A stretch of DNA of 64,000 nucleotides, taken from positions 5,107,542 through 5,171,541 of the forward strand of contig OZ038385.1 of the NCBI GenBank assembly GCA_964036045.1. Direction: 5' to 3'. The stretch's first letter is position 1. Every line of letters begins with the position of its first letter. Shown here piece by piece: positions 35,463 through 45,700 of the stretch. Under the pieces are notes generated by a model, which was not told the DNA's origin, did not search any database, and saw only the letters and a program-made list of their open reading frames with translations. The translations under genes and the position numbers were made by a program. The DNA comes from Eutreptiella sp. 'Long Island Sound 2002'. Its lineage: Eukaryota; Euglenozoa; Euglenophyceae; Eutreptiales; Eutreptiaceae.

Positions 35463-36194
35463 CTGTTGGGGAGTAACCCTGGGGTCTGGCTGTGCGACCA
35501 AGAGCCGGTCCGCACTTTCCAGAAGGGTCCCCCACCTGAGAAGGCCAGGCTACGGCGCTGGTGGACCTACCTCAGCCAACTACGGCTGACGGTACACCAT
35601 ATCCAGGGAGTGAAGAACGAGTGTGCAGGCTACATCGGCCGCAACAACTTCGACGCCCTGATTGGTGCCTGATCTGAAGCGCTGGCTAAGGAGGCGTTCA
35701 GCCGTATGGACGTCCACTTGGACCTCAACATGACAATGATACGCCCCCTGGATGGACTCCAACAATCGGAGTACCTGAAGGAGTTTGGGGATATCTACAA
35801 GCGCCTGGAGAAACGCCTTGAACCCCTCCTGGTCAACCAAGATCAGTTGAAGAGGGACAAGCGCTACCTCTGGCACGAGGACCCCATCGTTGTACCCAGT
35901 GACAGAGTCCCAGCGCTGCTGAAGTGGACCCATGAGTCCAGCGGTCATGTGGGTGCTGACCCTACCGTTAGGCTATTCAAGCAGTGGTTCCACACTACGT
36001 GGACTGATAAACAACTGCGGAAAACCCTCCAGCCTATCGTGGGTAAGTGCCCGTGTAGGTCCTGCAAACCAGGGGATATCAGGGACAGGGGTCTCTACTT
36101 GACCCTGCCCATCCCTCACTGTGCTAACAGTGTTCTATACGTGGACTACACGGAGATGCCGAAGTTTGGGACTATGACTTCGCCCTCGTGGTAA
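35463..36194 (+). pseudogene. pol: pol of element 2: RNase H end and integrase zinc-binding domain
   Basis: This is in the same frame as the preceding RT. A further TGA at 35670-35672 (CGG in element 1) cuts it. The integrase HHCC region (HESSGH ... CPCRSC) and the first core Asp (LYVDYTEMPKF) are present. A one-base deletion at about 36166 shifts the frame, ending it at 36194. Confidence 0.86.
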
Positions 36195-37285
36195 CCTGTG
36201 GGTTGACCAGGTTTACCAGGGTGTTCCCATGTACCAAGCACATTACCGGGGAGGAGACTATCAAGATACTCCTGGAAGAGTGGTTTTGTGTCTATGGGGC
36301 GCCCAAGGAGATCTACTCCGGCTGGTACAAGAGGGTCCTGAGATCCCTCAATGTCCAGGTGTCTACGGGGATACCCTACTCACACACGAGCAACCCCCTA
36401 TGGGAGCGACAGATTCGTGTCCTCAAGGAGAATGTAAGAATATGGTGCAAAACTGAACGCACCAGAGACTGGGTGAGACTACTCCCCGTCATATCCTTGA
36501 TGATGAACTCCCAAGAGAGTTCGGCTACTGGCTACTCGCCCCATGAGCTATTCCTAGGGCGCCTAGCGTGGTTCCTACATGCCCCCTATCCAGAGGACAC
36601 CCATTCTTCCGTGGGTGAGTGGGTCCAAGAGCAACAAGCGAAGGTGGACAAGGCCAAGGCTATGCTCCAGAGAGTGAGGGAGCGTCAGTGGAACAAGAAG
36701 AACAAGCACCGGGTACCGGCCACCTACCAAGAGGGGGACTGGGTGCTGGTGCACCACAGCCGACTACCCGCCTGGCTACGCTCTACCAGCGATGACCCAT
36801 ACTTCGGGCCCTACAAGATTCTATCTGTGGATGGACACCGTATAACCGTGCGGTGTTCCCCCCGTCTAGGAGGGACCCTGGTGTGCGCTGCTCAACACCT
36901 GAAGCGCTACTATGATCCTGAAGACTTCTGTGGGGAGGAGTGGGAGCTGAATGACGAGAAAACCGCCGCCCTAGACCTACAAGGGGCTGCCAGCCCTATG
37001 GAAGTTGAAGGGGAACTCCCCGACATGAACGCCGAGGAGATGGCTAAGGAGGGCTTCTACCTGGTGAAGTCTGTCCTACGCCACCGCTATTGCCAGGGTT
37101 GGCGCTTCCTCAGCCTCTGGGAAGGCTTTGGAGTCGAAGAGGCCACCTGGGAGCCCTTCTCTGCATTTGTTCTACCTGAGGGACGCCTAAACTCAGTTCT
37201 GGTTGACTACTTGTCCCAGAACAACCTTGGTGAGTTGCTGAGGCTCGCTGAGACGCTTGCCTTCAAGACTAAAGCTAGGGACTGA
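36188..37285 (+). pseudogene. pol: pol of element 2: integrase core (active site deleted) and chromodomain
   Basis: This is an uninterrupted 365-codon frame covering the rest of integrase, the GPY/F-like module (DDPYFGPYKILSVDGHRITV) and the chromodomain (EGFYLVKSVLRHRY ... EATWEPFSAFV). Compared with element 1, 30 bp are missing after GCGCCCAAGGAG (about 36311-36320). That removes the segment with the second catalytic Asp (SDEDVRVCSD), so the enzyme could not work even if expressed. Confidence 0.88.
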
Positions 37286-37411
37286 ACCTTACCCCTAAGT
37301 GTGCTACGTATGTCTGTGTGTGTCTCACTTCTCTCCCGGGCGTGGCTCCCGAATCAACGGGCTTCGCTGATGTCGGACCGAAGGTCCTAGTCAGTTACTA
37401 GTACCACTCCT

Positions 37412-37735
37412 ATGGCGCCCAATTTCTGTGCTGGCGCCTATCCTTGGGGGAAGAAGGCAAAGGCCCTACCTACTAGAGGGGAGGGGTGGCCAAGTGTGCT
37501 AAGGGCATACAAAACGCCCATTTTTGCCAAAGGCCAAAAGCTAACGCACTCCCCTGCCCACGTGGAAAAGCACGCGGGACAGGAGACACCACTACTCTAC
37601 ACACCCTACCTACAGTGGCACCATCCTGGTGGGCGAGCACTTCTGCAACTGGCTCAAGCCCCCACTCAAGACTACCACTCCTACACGCACGCTCTACTGG
37701 GTGGCGTTGATGATGGAGACAAGAGCCCTAGCGGC
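37412..37735 (+). pseudogene. unrecognised post-pol ORF of element 2, 5' part
   Basis: This matches the first ~108 residues of the 164-residue frame at 26443 in element 1, with no stop. It is interrupted by the LTR of element 3 at 37736, and the rest lies at 61222-61388. Function unknown. Confidence 0.3.
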
Positions 37736-40181
37736 TGAAGCCGGTTCGGACCCCCGTGGCCATCTTCGGGTCACTTGGGGTGTGTATCCATGGGCCGGCT
37801 AGCCGCCATTGGCTGATATCATACTCTCCCATCCACCTGACCTACCCTGATGTGATAGTGTGAAAGTCTTGGCCATTCCAGCTATGAGCGGCCATATTCA
37901 ATACCGAGGCGCCGCCGGCTGAGATTTTTACATCAAAATATCAGGAATCAACAGGGTTTTTTTATCATAATGTTTCCGTAATTTTTCAGCTACCCGTTCT
38001 GATTGTCAATGTATCGGCAACTGTCAGTTGGCTCGCGATTTTGCAGTAACCGATTGGTTAACTGTTATTTCCAGATATTTTAGCGGAAACCCCGATGAAG
38101 GGTTCAATTTCATCAGAAAAGGGTTCGTTGCTTCCGCAATTTTCATGTTATACACTCGCAAAATTAATCCAATTTTTTCAGACATTCAGAATCGGATTTT
38201 CGATTTCGAGGTCGCCGCACTTGATATGATGCATTTCGAGTGGTCCTACATCTTTCTCGATCATGAATCAACCTTTCATTTGTTGTCTCCTTCATTTCTC
38301 TTGGAGATATAGGCGAAACAAAATTGATTCGTGAGGCCACTTTGAGAAGTCATATCTCCGGCTGACTGCGAGGAGTTATAATTTTGAGATATGGGCTGGA
38401 ATCGCCTTGGTCTCAACTTCATTTAGGAAGCGTCAAACGCCTTTGATGTGTACACATGCCCGGTGTAGCAAGGGATAATGGTCAAGAGGGTACAAAATGA
38501 TTTATAACTCTTGGACCATGCAACCGAATATTTTAATGCGACTTTCGAGTGTACCGCATGAGTGTTGGTGTTGCATAGGAACTTTCCTTGCGTTCCTACG
38601 TATTTTTAACGTGAAGTTATGTCCATGGAGGGGCATGGCATACCATGGTGGGAGCCACTTTTCAGGGTATGTGTTATATGCATGGTATGTGCTTCGCTAT
38701 GCTCACGCCCATGTTATATATCTCCGTTTGTAGGAAGATATGTGGAGTCATACGTGGCAAGGGCTTCGCCCATGTCCCAATGGTGAGCTCCATAGCGCTA
38801 GACTAAGTCTACCGCACATATAGTGCATGTGGGAGGGCTTACAAAGTGACCCATAAGCGCCATTGCCAATTTTCCCATTTTCATGGTGCATGTCGAGAGG
38901 AGGTTCGAAGGTGTCTTCATGCGTCAATTTGGGGATCCAAGTGGGGGGATTGTTCACAAATGGTTCCACGCAATAGTGTGTTGAACCATATGTTGATACC
39001 ATGGGTGAGCGAAGTTATATACTATTGTGATTACTTTGAATTTAGCAACATTTGCATGTTTTTGACCTCATTTTATGCTCATTTTTGTATTTTATGTGCT
39101 CAACTGGTCGGCTAACAGTAAAGTGCCTAGAGATCTGTGAACTATGATGTGTTGCTTATATGTTGGCATATGCTTCGGTGTTGCACCTCACCATATGCCG
39201 GATCACGTGGTCACTTTGGCGTGGCACACGAGGCCTCACAAAATTAGGTCTCAAAATCGTGAGTTGACTTTTGAAGCATGGCATGTGTATATGCGGAGGG
39301 GTTTGGGAGCCAATGTTGGGATATTCCTGGGCAAGAACCTTTGGTCTATATCACCCTTGTATATTACTTTCCGTTTTGACACATGCATGGAGCATTTGAA
39401 CATTTGCCGTATGCAGTTTTGGGTATATAATTGAATTTTGGGCACCATGGTGTGATTTGCCTAATTTTGCTATGTTGTGAGGTCATCTTCATGGGGCAAT
39501 TCTCCAAGCCCAATCGACTCCAAGTCCAACCAAGGTTATGTCAGGGTAGGGCATGGTCCTGAGTGCCACTCTAGGCCATGACACGCCACGTCCCCTATTG
39601 GGCTAGGATTTAGAGGCTTGGGAGGGAACACTTTTTTGGGGTTGGTGTAGTGACTTTTGACACATGGCATTTAGCCATGTCATTTGGCCTGGTTCAGGGC
39701 AATATGTTGGTGAGTCAAGGGAAGGTCTTGAGTCCAGGGAATGGGGAGTCTATGGCTGTGACTGTGTATGTTTGCCTCTTTCCCCAACTTTGCTTCATTT
39801 GTGTTCATATGCCAATTTCAGGGCTTCTTTTTCCTTTATTCTATTGGTGCAATTCTATGTACATGCCCAACGCCCGTGTCTCCGTGTGCACCGTGAGACA
39901 ACCGGCGTGTTGAAAGGAGTTGTTGAGTGTCAACGGGGGACCTCAAACACCCTTGGAAGCCCTCAGTGTGGATTATTTGGATTGGAGCTATTGTACTTGG
40001 GAGTTGGTTATTGCAAGGGATCAGGATTTGTGTGAAGGAGCCATATTTTACTTTTTTTTGTGGGAAATTGTGCAGGATAGGGCAAGATCATGCAGAACCT
40101 GGTGAGAAGCAAGACCATAGGAGTGACAGGAAATGGTGGAAGGGGTACAGCAGGGGCCGGTCCTGGTAGAGACCTCCTTTA
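37736..40181 (+). repeat. element 3 5' LTR (2,446 bp)
   Basis: It starts TGAAGCCGGTTCGG and ends CTTTA before the TGGTAGCAGAGG primer site. It is unusually long and A+T rich. Open frames inside it (for example 38028-38312) are not preserved in the 3' LTR and are taken as chance. Confidence 0.88.
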
Positions 40182-43161
40182 TGGTAGCAGAGGATTACCT
40201 GCCCCCTACCGCCGCACCGGGGACTTGGGCCCTCATGAGCCCTGCCCAAGGACGCCCCGGCTGCAGATCGTGGAGTCCGTGGAGTCAACGCCGGACTTGG
40301 AAGCCCGAGAAGAGCGAAGATGCTCAGGACGTGGAGCCCTTGTAGAACATGGGCTAGACATGGAGGACCTGGGCTCCATGTGTGAAAGGCAATGCCGCAA
40401 GGCTTGCAATCTCTGCTCCTCTGCGGAGGAGTTGGAGGAGACTGGCAGCAACGGCAGGGCCCGGCGCTACCGGAAGTGCGGGTCCCCGAAACCCGCGGCG
40501 GAAGCCAGGGCGATGGATACGGATCCCAGCCCCGTCAGGTTGTGGTCAGCTGCAGATTCCGAGGGGCATTCCGATGGCTATCGGACCGCTTTCCCTTCGG
40601 AGTTGGAGGAGATGGCCAGACCGCCCACAAGGGCGCACACGGCCCCCGAACCCAGCCTGGAGCATGACGCCGAGGCGTTGGAGAGGCCTACCCGAGCCAG
40701 AACGGCGCCTGTGGCCCGGCACACGGAGCCGAAGCGGGATAACATGGGCGACACACCCATGGCAGAGCAGTCCGAGGCGCCGGGAACCGTGGGATGCGCC
40801 GGATCAGGTGCAAAGCACGTTGAGTGCCACTGCGAGCACGTATCCTTCCTCATCGGCAAGTACCCAAAGATGGGGATGGACGCCATCGTGCAGCACCTCG
40901 ACCGCCTGGACAACCAGAAGGACGGCCTAGAGGAGGACATCGCGGGGATCCTGGATGACAAGTCGGAAGCGGAGAGAGACATGGCCGAGCTGCGAGTGGA
41001 GCAGGACCGGTACGGGAAGAAGCTGGAGATGGCCCTGCAGAAGCAGCAGCCAGTGGTGGACAGCCTCCTCCACATGGTGCAGGACATGTCGGGACGCCTG
41101 AAAAGGCTAGACGAGTTACAACCCCTCGCCTCGGGTCCGGAGCTCCCGGCAAGGCCGGCAACGGCAGAGCTGGTGGAGCGGGTTAAGACCCTCAGGAGCG
41201 CCATGGATAAATCCATGGGCGGCCCTGCAGAGGCACCATGCGCGCCTCCGCGTGTTGACCCGGCTGCGCTGCCGGTTGTTCCCATGTTCAGCGAATCCAT
41301 AATGCTCGGGGAGCATACGGCACCGGCTGGGTCCATGCGGGAAGAGCACGCAACCACGGACCCGAGGAGCCTGACGGTACAGATGTCCCATGCCGCCCAG
41401 GATCCACCGACCACTACGACTGCCCATGCAGTTTATGCGGAAGATGAGATCCAGACCATGCAGGGGCAAACCATGGGAAGGGCCGATGGACATGGTCGAG
41501 GCCATCCAGGCGGAAACCTGTGGGTGAAGGACCCCACTACGGGGATATGGACAGCCGGTGGAGCAAGTCCTTCCCGCATCCCAAACCCCATGGGTCCAGG
41601 CCCAACTGGACCGCACTCCATGGAGGAGAGGGATGTACGGGGAGTGTACTCACACCCCCCGGCCACAGATGGTATCCGTCTCGGTGGAGTGGTGGCTGCG
41701 GACGTCGGAGACGCCATCAGGATGGATGACCTCAGGGGAATCAAAATCCCCCACTACGATGGCAACCCCTCCAACCTGGATGACTTCATCCTGGATCGGG
41801 AGGACTTCGCCGAGGAGGTCGTCGGCGAGATGAAGGGAGCGCCAAGGGACAAGTGGGTATGTCGGACATTCCCTCACAGGCTGGCGCAGGACCTGAAGGA
41901 GGAGCTCAGGGATCAGATCCGCGAGGGATTGATCCAGACGGAGCAGGCCTGCCTCCAGTGGCTGGAGGACAAGGAGCGAGTGGACGCCCCCAACCAGAAG
42001 TTGGAGGACTTGTGGTCCATTCCGCTGCCGCTGGAGCGCGGGGAGTTGAGGGTCCGGGAATGGAATCCGTACATCCGCAAGTACCGAAGAAGCCTCAAGC
42101 TGGTGGAGGACTGGAATAAGTCCAGCGAGATCCGACACCCGCTGAAGGACGTCCTCCCCGGCCACTGGAAGAGAAGGGTGGAGGACGAGGAGAAGAAGAG
42201 AGCAAAGAAGCGCGTGGCCGTACGGGTCATGTCATCGGAGGACACCCACGCCGGAATAATGGAGTTTTTTCGGCGAAACCTCGGCGAGCCCAGCCGAACG
42301 TTGGGGTTCAAGAACGCTGTCTACGTGGAGGTATTCGGCGACACCATGGGGCAACGGCTGATGCTCCTCAACAACGCGGAGTGGAGGCGCGGAGAGCCGC
42401 TCAGGATGCAGGTCATCTTCGCCCGCATGAGCCTGGACGAGATCGTGAAGTACATCACGGTGGAGCTGAAGCTCAACGCCAAGAACGAGGCCCACTTGCA
42501 GGATCGACAGGGCAATGGACATCGAGGTCATCGGGAAGATCGCCAACACCAAGAGGTCAAGGAGGACACGGTCGGCACCGCGGATGAAGGGAGTGGAAGC
42601 GGCCAAAATCTCTGGACCGCGACCACCCGAGAGGATCAGGAAGAAGCCCACTTCTTCGCGTTCGTAGCGCATAATATGAAGGAGCATGGGCAGGACAGGT
42701 CCAGGTGGAACCGCCTGGACCCAAGGACCAAGAACCGCAAGGAACCGCGGAGGATCGGGAACCCGCCGCTCTCGTTCCGCGAGTACAGATCACAGCATGA
42801 AGGTTGCTGGGTCTGCTACGGCAAGGGGAACAACCATGCACATGACCACCAGCATTGCAAGGTATATGCGGATGACAAGAAGACCTACTTCGCCGCCCAT
42901 CCCGACAAGAAGCCCAAGGAGCAACAAATTGCCGATTGGAAGGCAAAGGGCGGAGACGGTGGAAAAGGCCAAGGAAACGGCCAAGGGAAAGGCGAAGGAA
43001 AAGGCTATGGTGGAGGACCCGGCCCAGACCGACGCGTGAGGTCGATCGAGGAGGTTGCTGAGGACATGTTGAGGACGTTGGATGAACTCAAAGCCCAGCA
43101 ACATGGTGGACAAAGTCCGAGCGGATCGCAGCAGGAGGGAGCTGCGGCAGGCCACGTCTAG
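40090..43161 (+). CDS. gag: gag of element 3
   Basis: This is a single open frame of up to 1,023 residues. It opens inside the LTR (ATG 40090) and runs across the primer site, so a later ATG (40360 or 40513) may be the real start. The N-terminal third is Pro/Arg/Glu-rich and low in structure. A predicted coiled coil covers about residues 270-345 (EDIAGILDDKSEAERDMAEL ...). A capsid-like block of about residues 550-800 is rich in Trp and charged helices (YDGNPSNLDDFILDREDF). A zinc-knuckle-like CWVC...HC spans residues 906-923, with C-X2-C and a final His-X2-Cys or His-X6-Cys. A Gly/Lys-rich tail follows. It ends with TAG, after which pol continues in the same frame. Confidence 0.85.
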   Translation: MQNLVRSKTIGVTGNGGRGTAGAGPGRDLLYGSRGLPAPYRRTGDLGPHEPCPRTPRLQIVESVESTPDLEAREERRCSGRGALVEHGLDMEDLGSMCERQCRKACNLCSSAEELEETGSNGRARRYRKCGSPKPAAEARAMDTDPSPVRLWSAADSEGHSDGYRTAFPSELEEMARPPTRAHTAPEPSLEHDAEALERPTRARTAPVARHTEPKRDNMGDTPMAEQSEAPGTVGCAGSGAKHVECHCEHVSFLIGKYPKMGMDAIVQHLDRLDNQKDGLEEDIAGILDDKSEAERDMAELRVEQDRYGKKLEMALQKQQPVVDSLLHMVQDMSGRLKRLDELQPLASGPELPARPATAELVERVKTLRSAMDKSMGGPAEAPCAPPRVDPAALPVVPMFSESIMLGEHTAPAGSMREEHATTDPRSLTVQMSHAAQDPPTTTTAHAVYAEDEIQTMQGQTMGRADGHGRGHPGGNLWVKDPTTGIWTAGGASPSRIPNPMGPGPTGPHSMEERDVRGVYSHPPATDGIRLGGVVAADVGDAIRMDDLRGIKIPHYDGNPSNLDDFILDREDFAEEVVGEMKGAPRDKWVCRTFPHRLAQDLKEELRDQIREGLIQTEQACLQWLEDKERVDAPNQKLEDLWSIPLPLERGELRVREWNPYIRKYRRSLKLVEDWNKSSEIRHPLKDVLPGHWKRRVEDEEKKRAKKRVAVRVMSSEDTHAGIMEFFRRNLGEPSRTLGFKNAVYVEVFGDTMGQRLMLLNNAEWRRGEPLRMQVIFARMSLDEIVKYITVELKLNAKNEAHLQDRQGNGHRGHREDRQHQEVKEDTVGTADEGSGSGQNLWTATTREDQEEAHFFAFVAHNMKEHGQDRSRWNRLDPRTKNRKEPRRIGNPPLSFREYRSQHEGCWVCYGKGNNHAHDHQHCKVYADDKKTYFAAHPDKKPKEQQIADWKAKGGDGGKGQGNGQGKGEGKGYGGGPGPDRRVRSIEEVAEDMLRTLDELKAQQHGGQSPSGSQQEGAAAGHV
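40182..40196 (+). promoter_or_regulatory. primer-binding site of element 3, initiator-Met-tRNA type
   Basis: TGGTAGCAGAGGAT is an uninterrupted match to the complement of the common eukaryotic initiator tRNA-Met 3' end (ATCCTCTGCTA plus CCA). It fixes the 3' edge of the LTR. Confidence 0.85.
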
Positions 43162-43689
43162 AGAAGCCCCGTCGGGAGTGGGACCCCGGAGGCCTCTCCT
43201 CCGAAAATCAGTGGAATCTTAGAGAAAGCGAAGGCACATCGGGTGCCGAAGAAGGCTCCAGAAGAGCCAAAACCACTGAGTTTCGCCACTCCCAACCCCT
43301 GGAGCGCGCTGCCAAGGGAAGTATATGTGGGCAAGGGACGTGGCAAGAAAGAAGGAGCGACCACGGAGAGCCCCGTGGACGGGCAGGACCAGCCCAGGAT
43401 CTACACTATCCGTGACCATACCCTGGAAGTCCTGATGCACCCGGATGTGCCAGAGTTGCATGCCGTGAGAGTCGTCCATACACCGCATGGTGACGAGCGG
43501 CAGTTGCACTTGAAGGTGCGTGTACGGTGCGGACAAGAGGAGTTGGTGGTGGATGTTTTGGTGGATACGGGTGCCCAGGTGAGCCTGGTCCGGAGAGGGT
43601 TGTTCAAGGAGGAATCCCTGCAGCCCAGCCGTAGACCGGTACGCCTGATAGGTGGCCAATGGAGAGATTATGGGTGGTGGCACCCATGA
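43162..43689 (+). pseudogene. pol: pol of element 3: N-terminus and aspartic protease
   Basis: The frame is continuous with gag across a single TAG and has no ATG near its start. The protease active site DTGA is at 43564-43575, in VLVDTGAQVSLVRRGLF. A one-base shift near 43650 interrupts the protease: the next frame resumes with VANGEIMGGGTHEA, which fits the protease flap region. Confidence 0.85.
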
Positions 43690-45514
43690 GGCCACTATCA
43701 GTATGGAATTCTGGGAGCATGAGCGCTTGAACCGCCCTGATTTGGCAAAGAGAAGCACTCTATCCGGGAACTTCTATGTGGCCGACATTACAGATTGGGA
43801 TATGATCATGGGGTATCACTTCATGGTGGGAAACGCCATAGGAGCCCTTCCCCATCGTGCAACGCTGCTCCGGGAGGATGAGGAATGCCTTACATGGCTG
43901 TCCACGGACTATGCATGCGAATCATCCCAATGGAATGCTGAGGAAGAGGATTGGATCCTCCAAGCGGTGCAAGCTGTGGGTGCCAAGTCCAGAGGAGACC
44001 GCGGAGTTCAGCTCACGAAGTATGGTATGGCGCCGCAGGTGTATGCCAGGATGATCCCATGTATTGGCATGGCTCCCTGGACAATACCAGACGTACGGTG
44101 GAGAAGATCGACGCGGATAGGGCGAAGGGGATCGGCCCCATGTCCGCAGGAAGGTCTCAAGTCGACGCTGGATTCCATCACCCTGAACGAGATGTCATTC
44201 GGGCCAGAGGAGGAGTTGTTCATCGACGCCAAGGGTTTATCAATGCCCTCCCCGGGTCAAGCGTGGGGTACCAAGGCTTTCCTGGTGGATGGGGCGCAAG
44301 CCCAGCCCACAGGTGATGAAGCATTCATCCGTAGGAATGAGGTGGTGCCCATGCGGGTCATGTTTGAGCCCAAGGAGGGGCCGGATCAGCCAATGGATGG
44401 CATTGACGTCCTGTCCCATGCCGAGATCGACCACGTCGTCAACTACATGCGGATGGGGATGCACGACCGAGTGGCAGCCAAGAAGGGGCGGGCCATGGTC
44501 ACATCTCCGCATTGGTGGGATGACAAGATGTTGGTCACCGGCAAGTACAAGAAGGATGATTTCGTGGCGAGGGTCATGGATCACATCGCAGACCAATATG
44601 ATGGTCTGGTTGGGTCCGACCCGCCGATGTGGGATTTTCCAAGAATGGGGGCCGGTAGCGACAAGAACCAGGCCCATGCCGCAAATTTCCGAAGATTATC
44701 GGTGGGAAGTGCACCCCACGACGATGAAGACGCCATATCGGACGAGGAGAAGTCGCACTCGGACCCGGAAGAGGCCTATACCGCAGTGCGGTCGGTTGTA
44801 TCGATACCGAGGCAAGCGGCTGAAGAGGCCCAGGAGAGCCCGAAGGTCGTCGAGCTGAAGGAGAGGCTGATAAATGCCTATCCGCGGCTATTCAGTGGCG
44901 TCGCCAACAAGAACCCTCCGAATCGTGGGAGGTTTGGCACAGCGAGGATCAAGCTGAAGCCGAACCCCAAGATCTATCGTCATCGGGAGTACCAACTTAA
45001 GGGCGATCGGGCCGAGGCCATGAAGAAGTTGTTGGCCGAGTTTATTGAGCGGGGCTCGATCGAACCCTCCGAAGGTGAGTGGGCCAGCCCAGCCTTTATC
45101 GTGCCCCAGAAAGAGAAGGGCGAGTGGAGGTTGGTGGTTGATTACAGAGGTTTGAACGAGCAAACCGAGCACGACTCGTACTCGCTTCCTCTGATCGACA
45201 CCATCCTCCAAAAACAACAAAAAAAGCGGATCTTCACGGTGTTAGACCTGAAACACGGCTATCACCAGATGCAGCTACACCCAGACTCCAGGCCCTGCAC
45301 AGCGATGTCGACGCCGCTGGGGCCCATGCAGTGGAAAGCGGTGCCTATGGGCGCCAAGAATGGCAACGCCGCTTTCCAGCGCATGATGGAGGACCTACTT
45401 GGTCCTGTCCGGGACTGTGCCGACCCCTTTGTGGATGATATCATCATCGGGTCCGGCACGGAGGACATGACTGAGGACGAGCCTATCGAAGCGCATGAGA
45501 AGGATCTGCGCTGA
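43652..45514 (+). pseudogene. pol: pol of element 3: protease C-terminus and reverse transcriptase (left part)
   Basis: The frame resumes in the protease (ANGEIMGGGTHEATISMEFW, then WDMIMGYHFM), followed by a ~300-residue linker. RT starts near KLKPNPKIYRHREYQLK and shows SPAFIVPQKEKGEWRLVVDY, VLDLKHGYHQM, AVPMGAKNGNAAFQRMM and the catalytic FVDD box (about 45427-45438). The last ~540 bp (45142-45685) is the left copy of a direct duplication. In this copy TGA at 45512-45514 ends the frame (CGA in the right copy). Confidence 0.88.
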
Positions 45515-45685
45515 GTGCTCAGCGAGCTGGACAAGCACAACATGGTGTGCAAGCCCACCAAAGCCTCGCTCTTCGTGAAGGAAGTGGAGTTTGCGGGTCA
45601 CGTGGTTGGTCACGGACAACCCCGTCCCATGCCTGGGAAGCTGGCGTCCCTGCACCACTGGGAGAAGCCGCAGACCATCAGCGAA
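45142..45685 (+). repeat. left copy of 544-bp direct duplication
   Basis: This segment of the element 3 RT matches 52686-53229 with no gap and about 18 mismatches (roughly 3%). The two copies exactly flank the 7,000-bp minus-strand element. At several differing sites the right copy keeps the residue expected in RT (NAPFQRM, YRVLSEL, F.GHVV), while this copy has changed. Confidence 0.92.
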
Positions 45686-45700
45686 GGTAGGTAGGTAGGT

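Noticed and set aside
38028-38312. 94-residue ORF in the element 3 5' LTR, with a relative at 59068-59412
   Set aside because: The two LTR copies diverge by frame-changing differences at the C-terminus, so the frame is not conserved.
40090-40181. ATG at 40090 as the certain gag start of element 3
   Set aside because: It lies within the LTR upstream of the primer-binding site. The frame is open there, but later ATGs are equally plausible, so the start is left uncertain.
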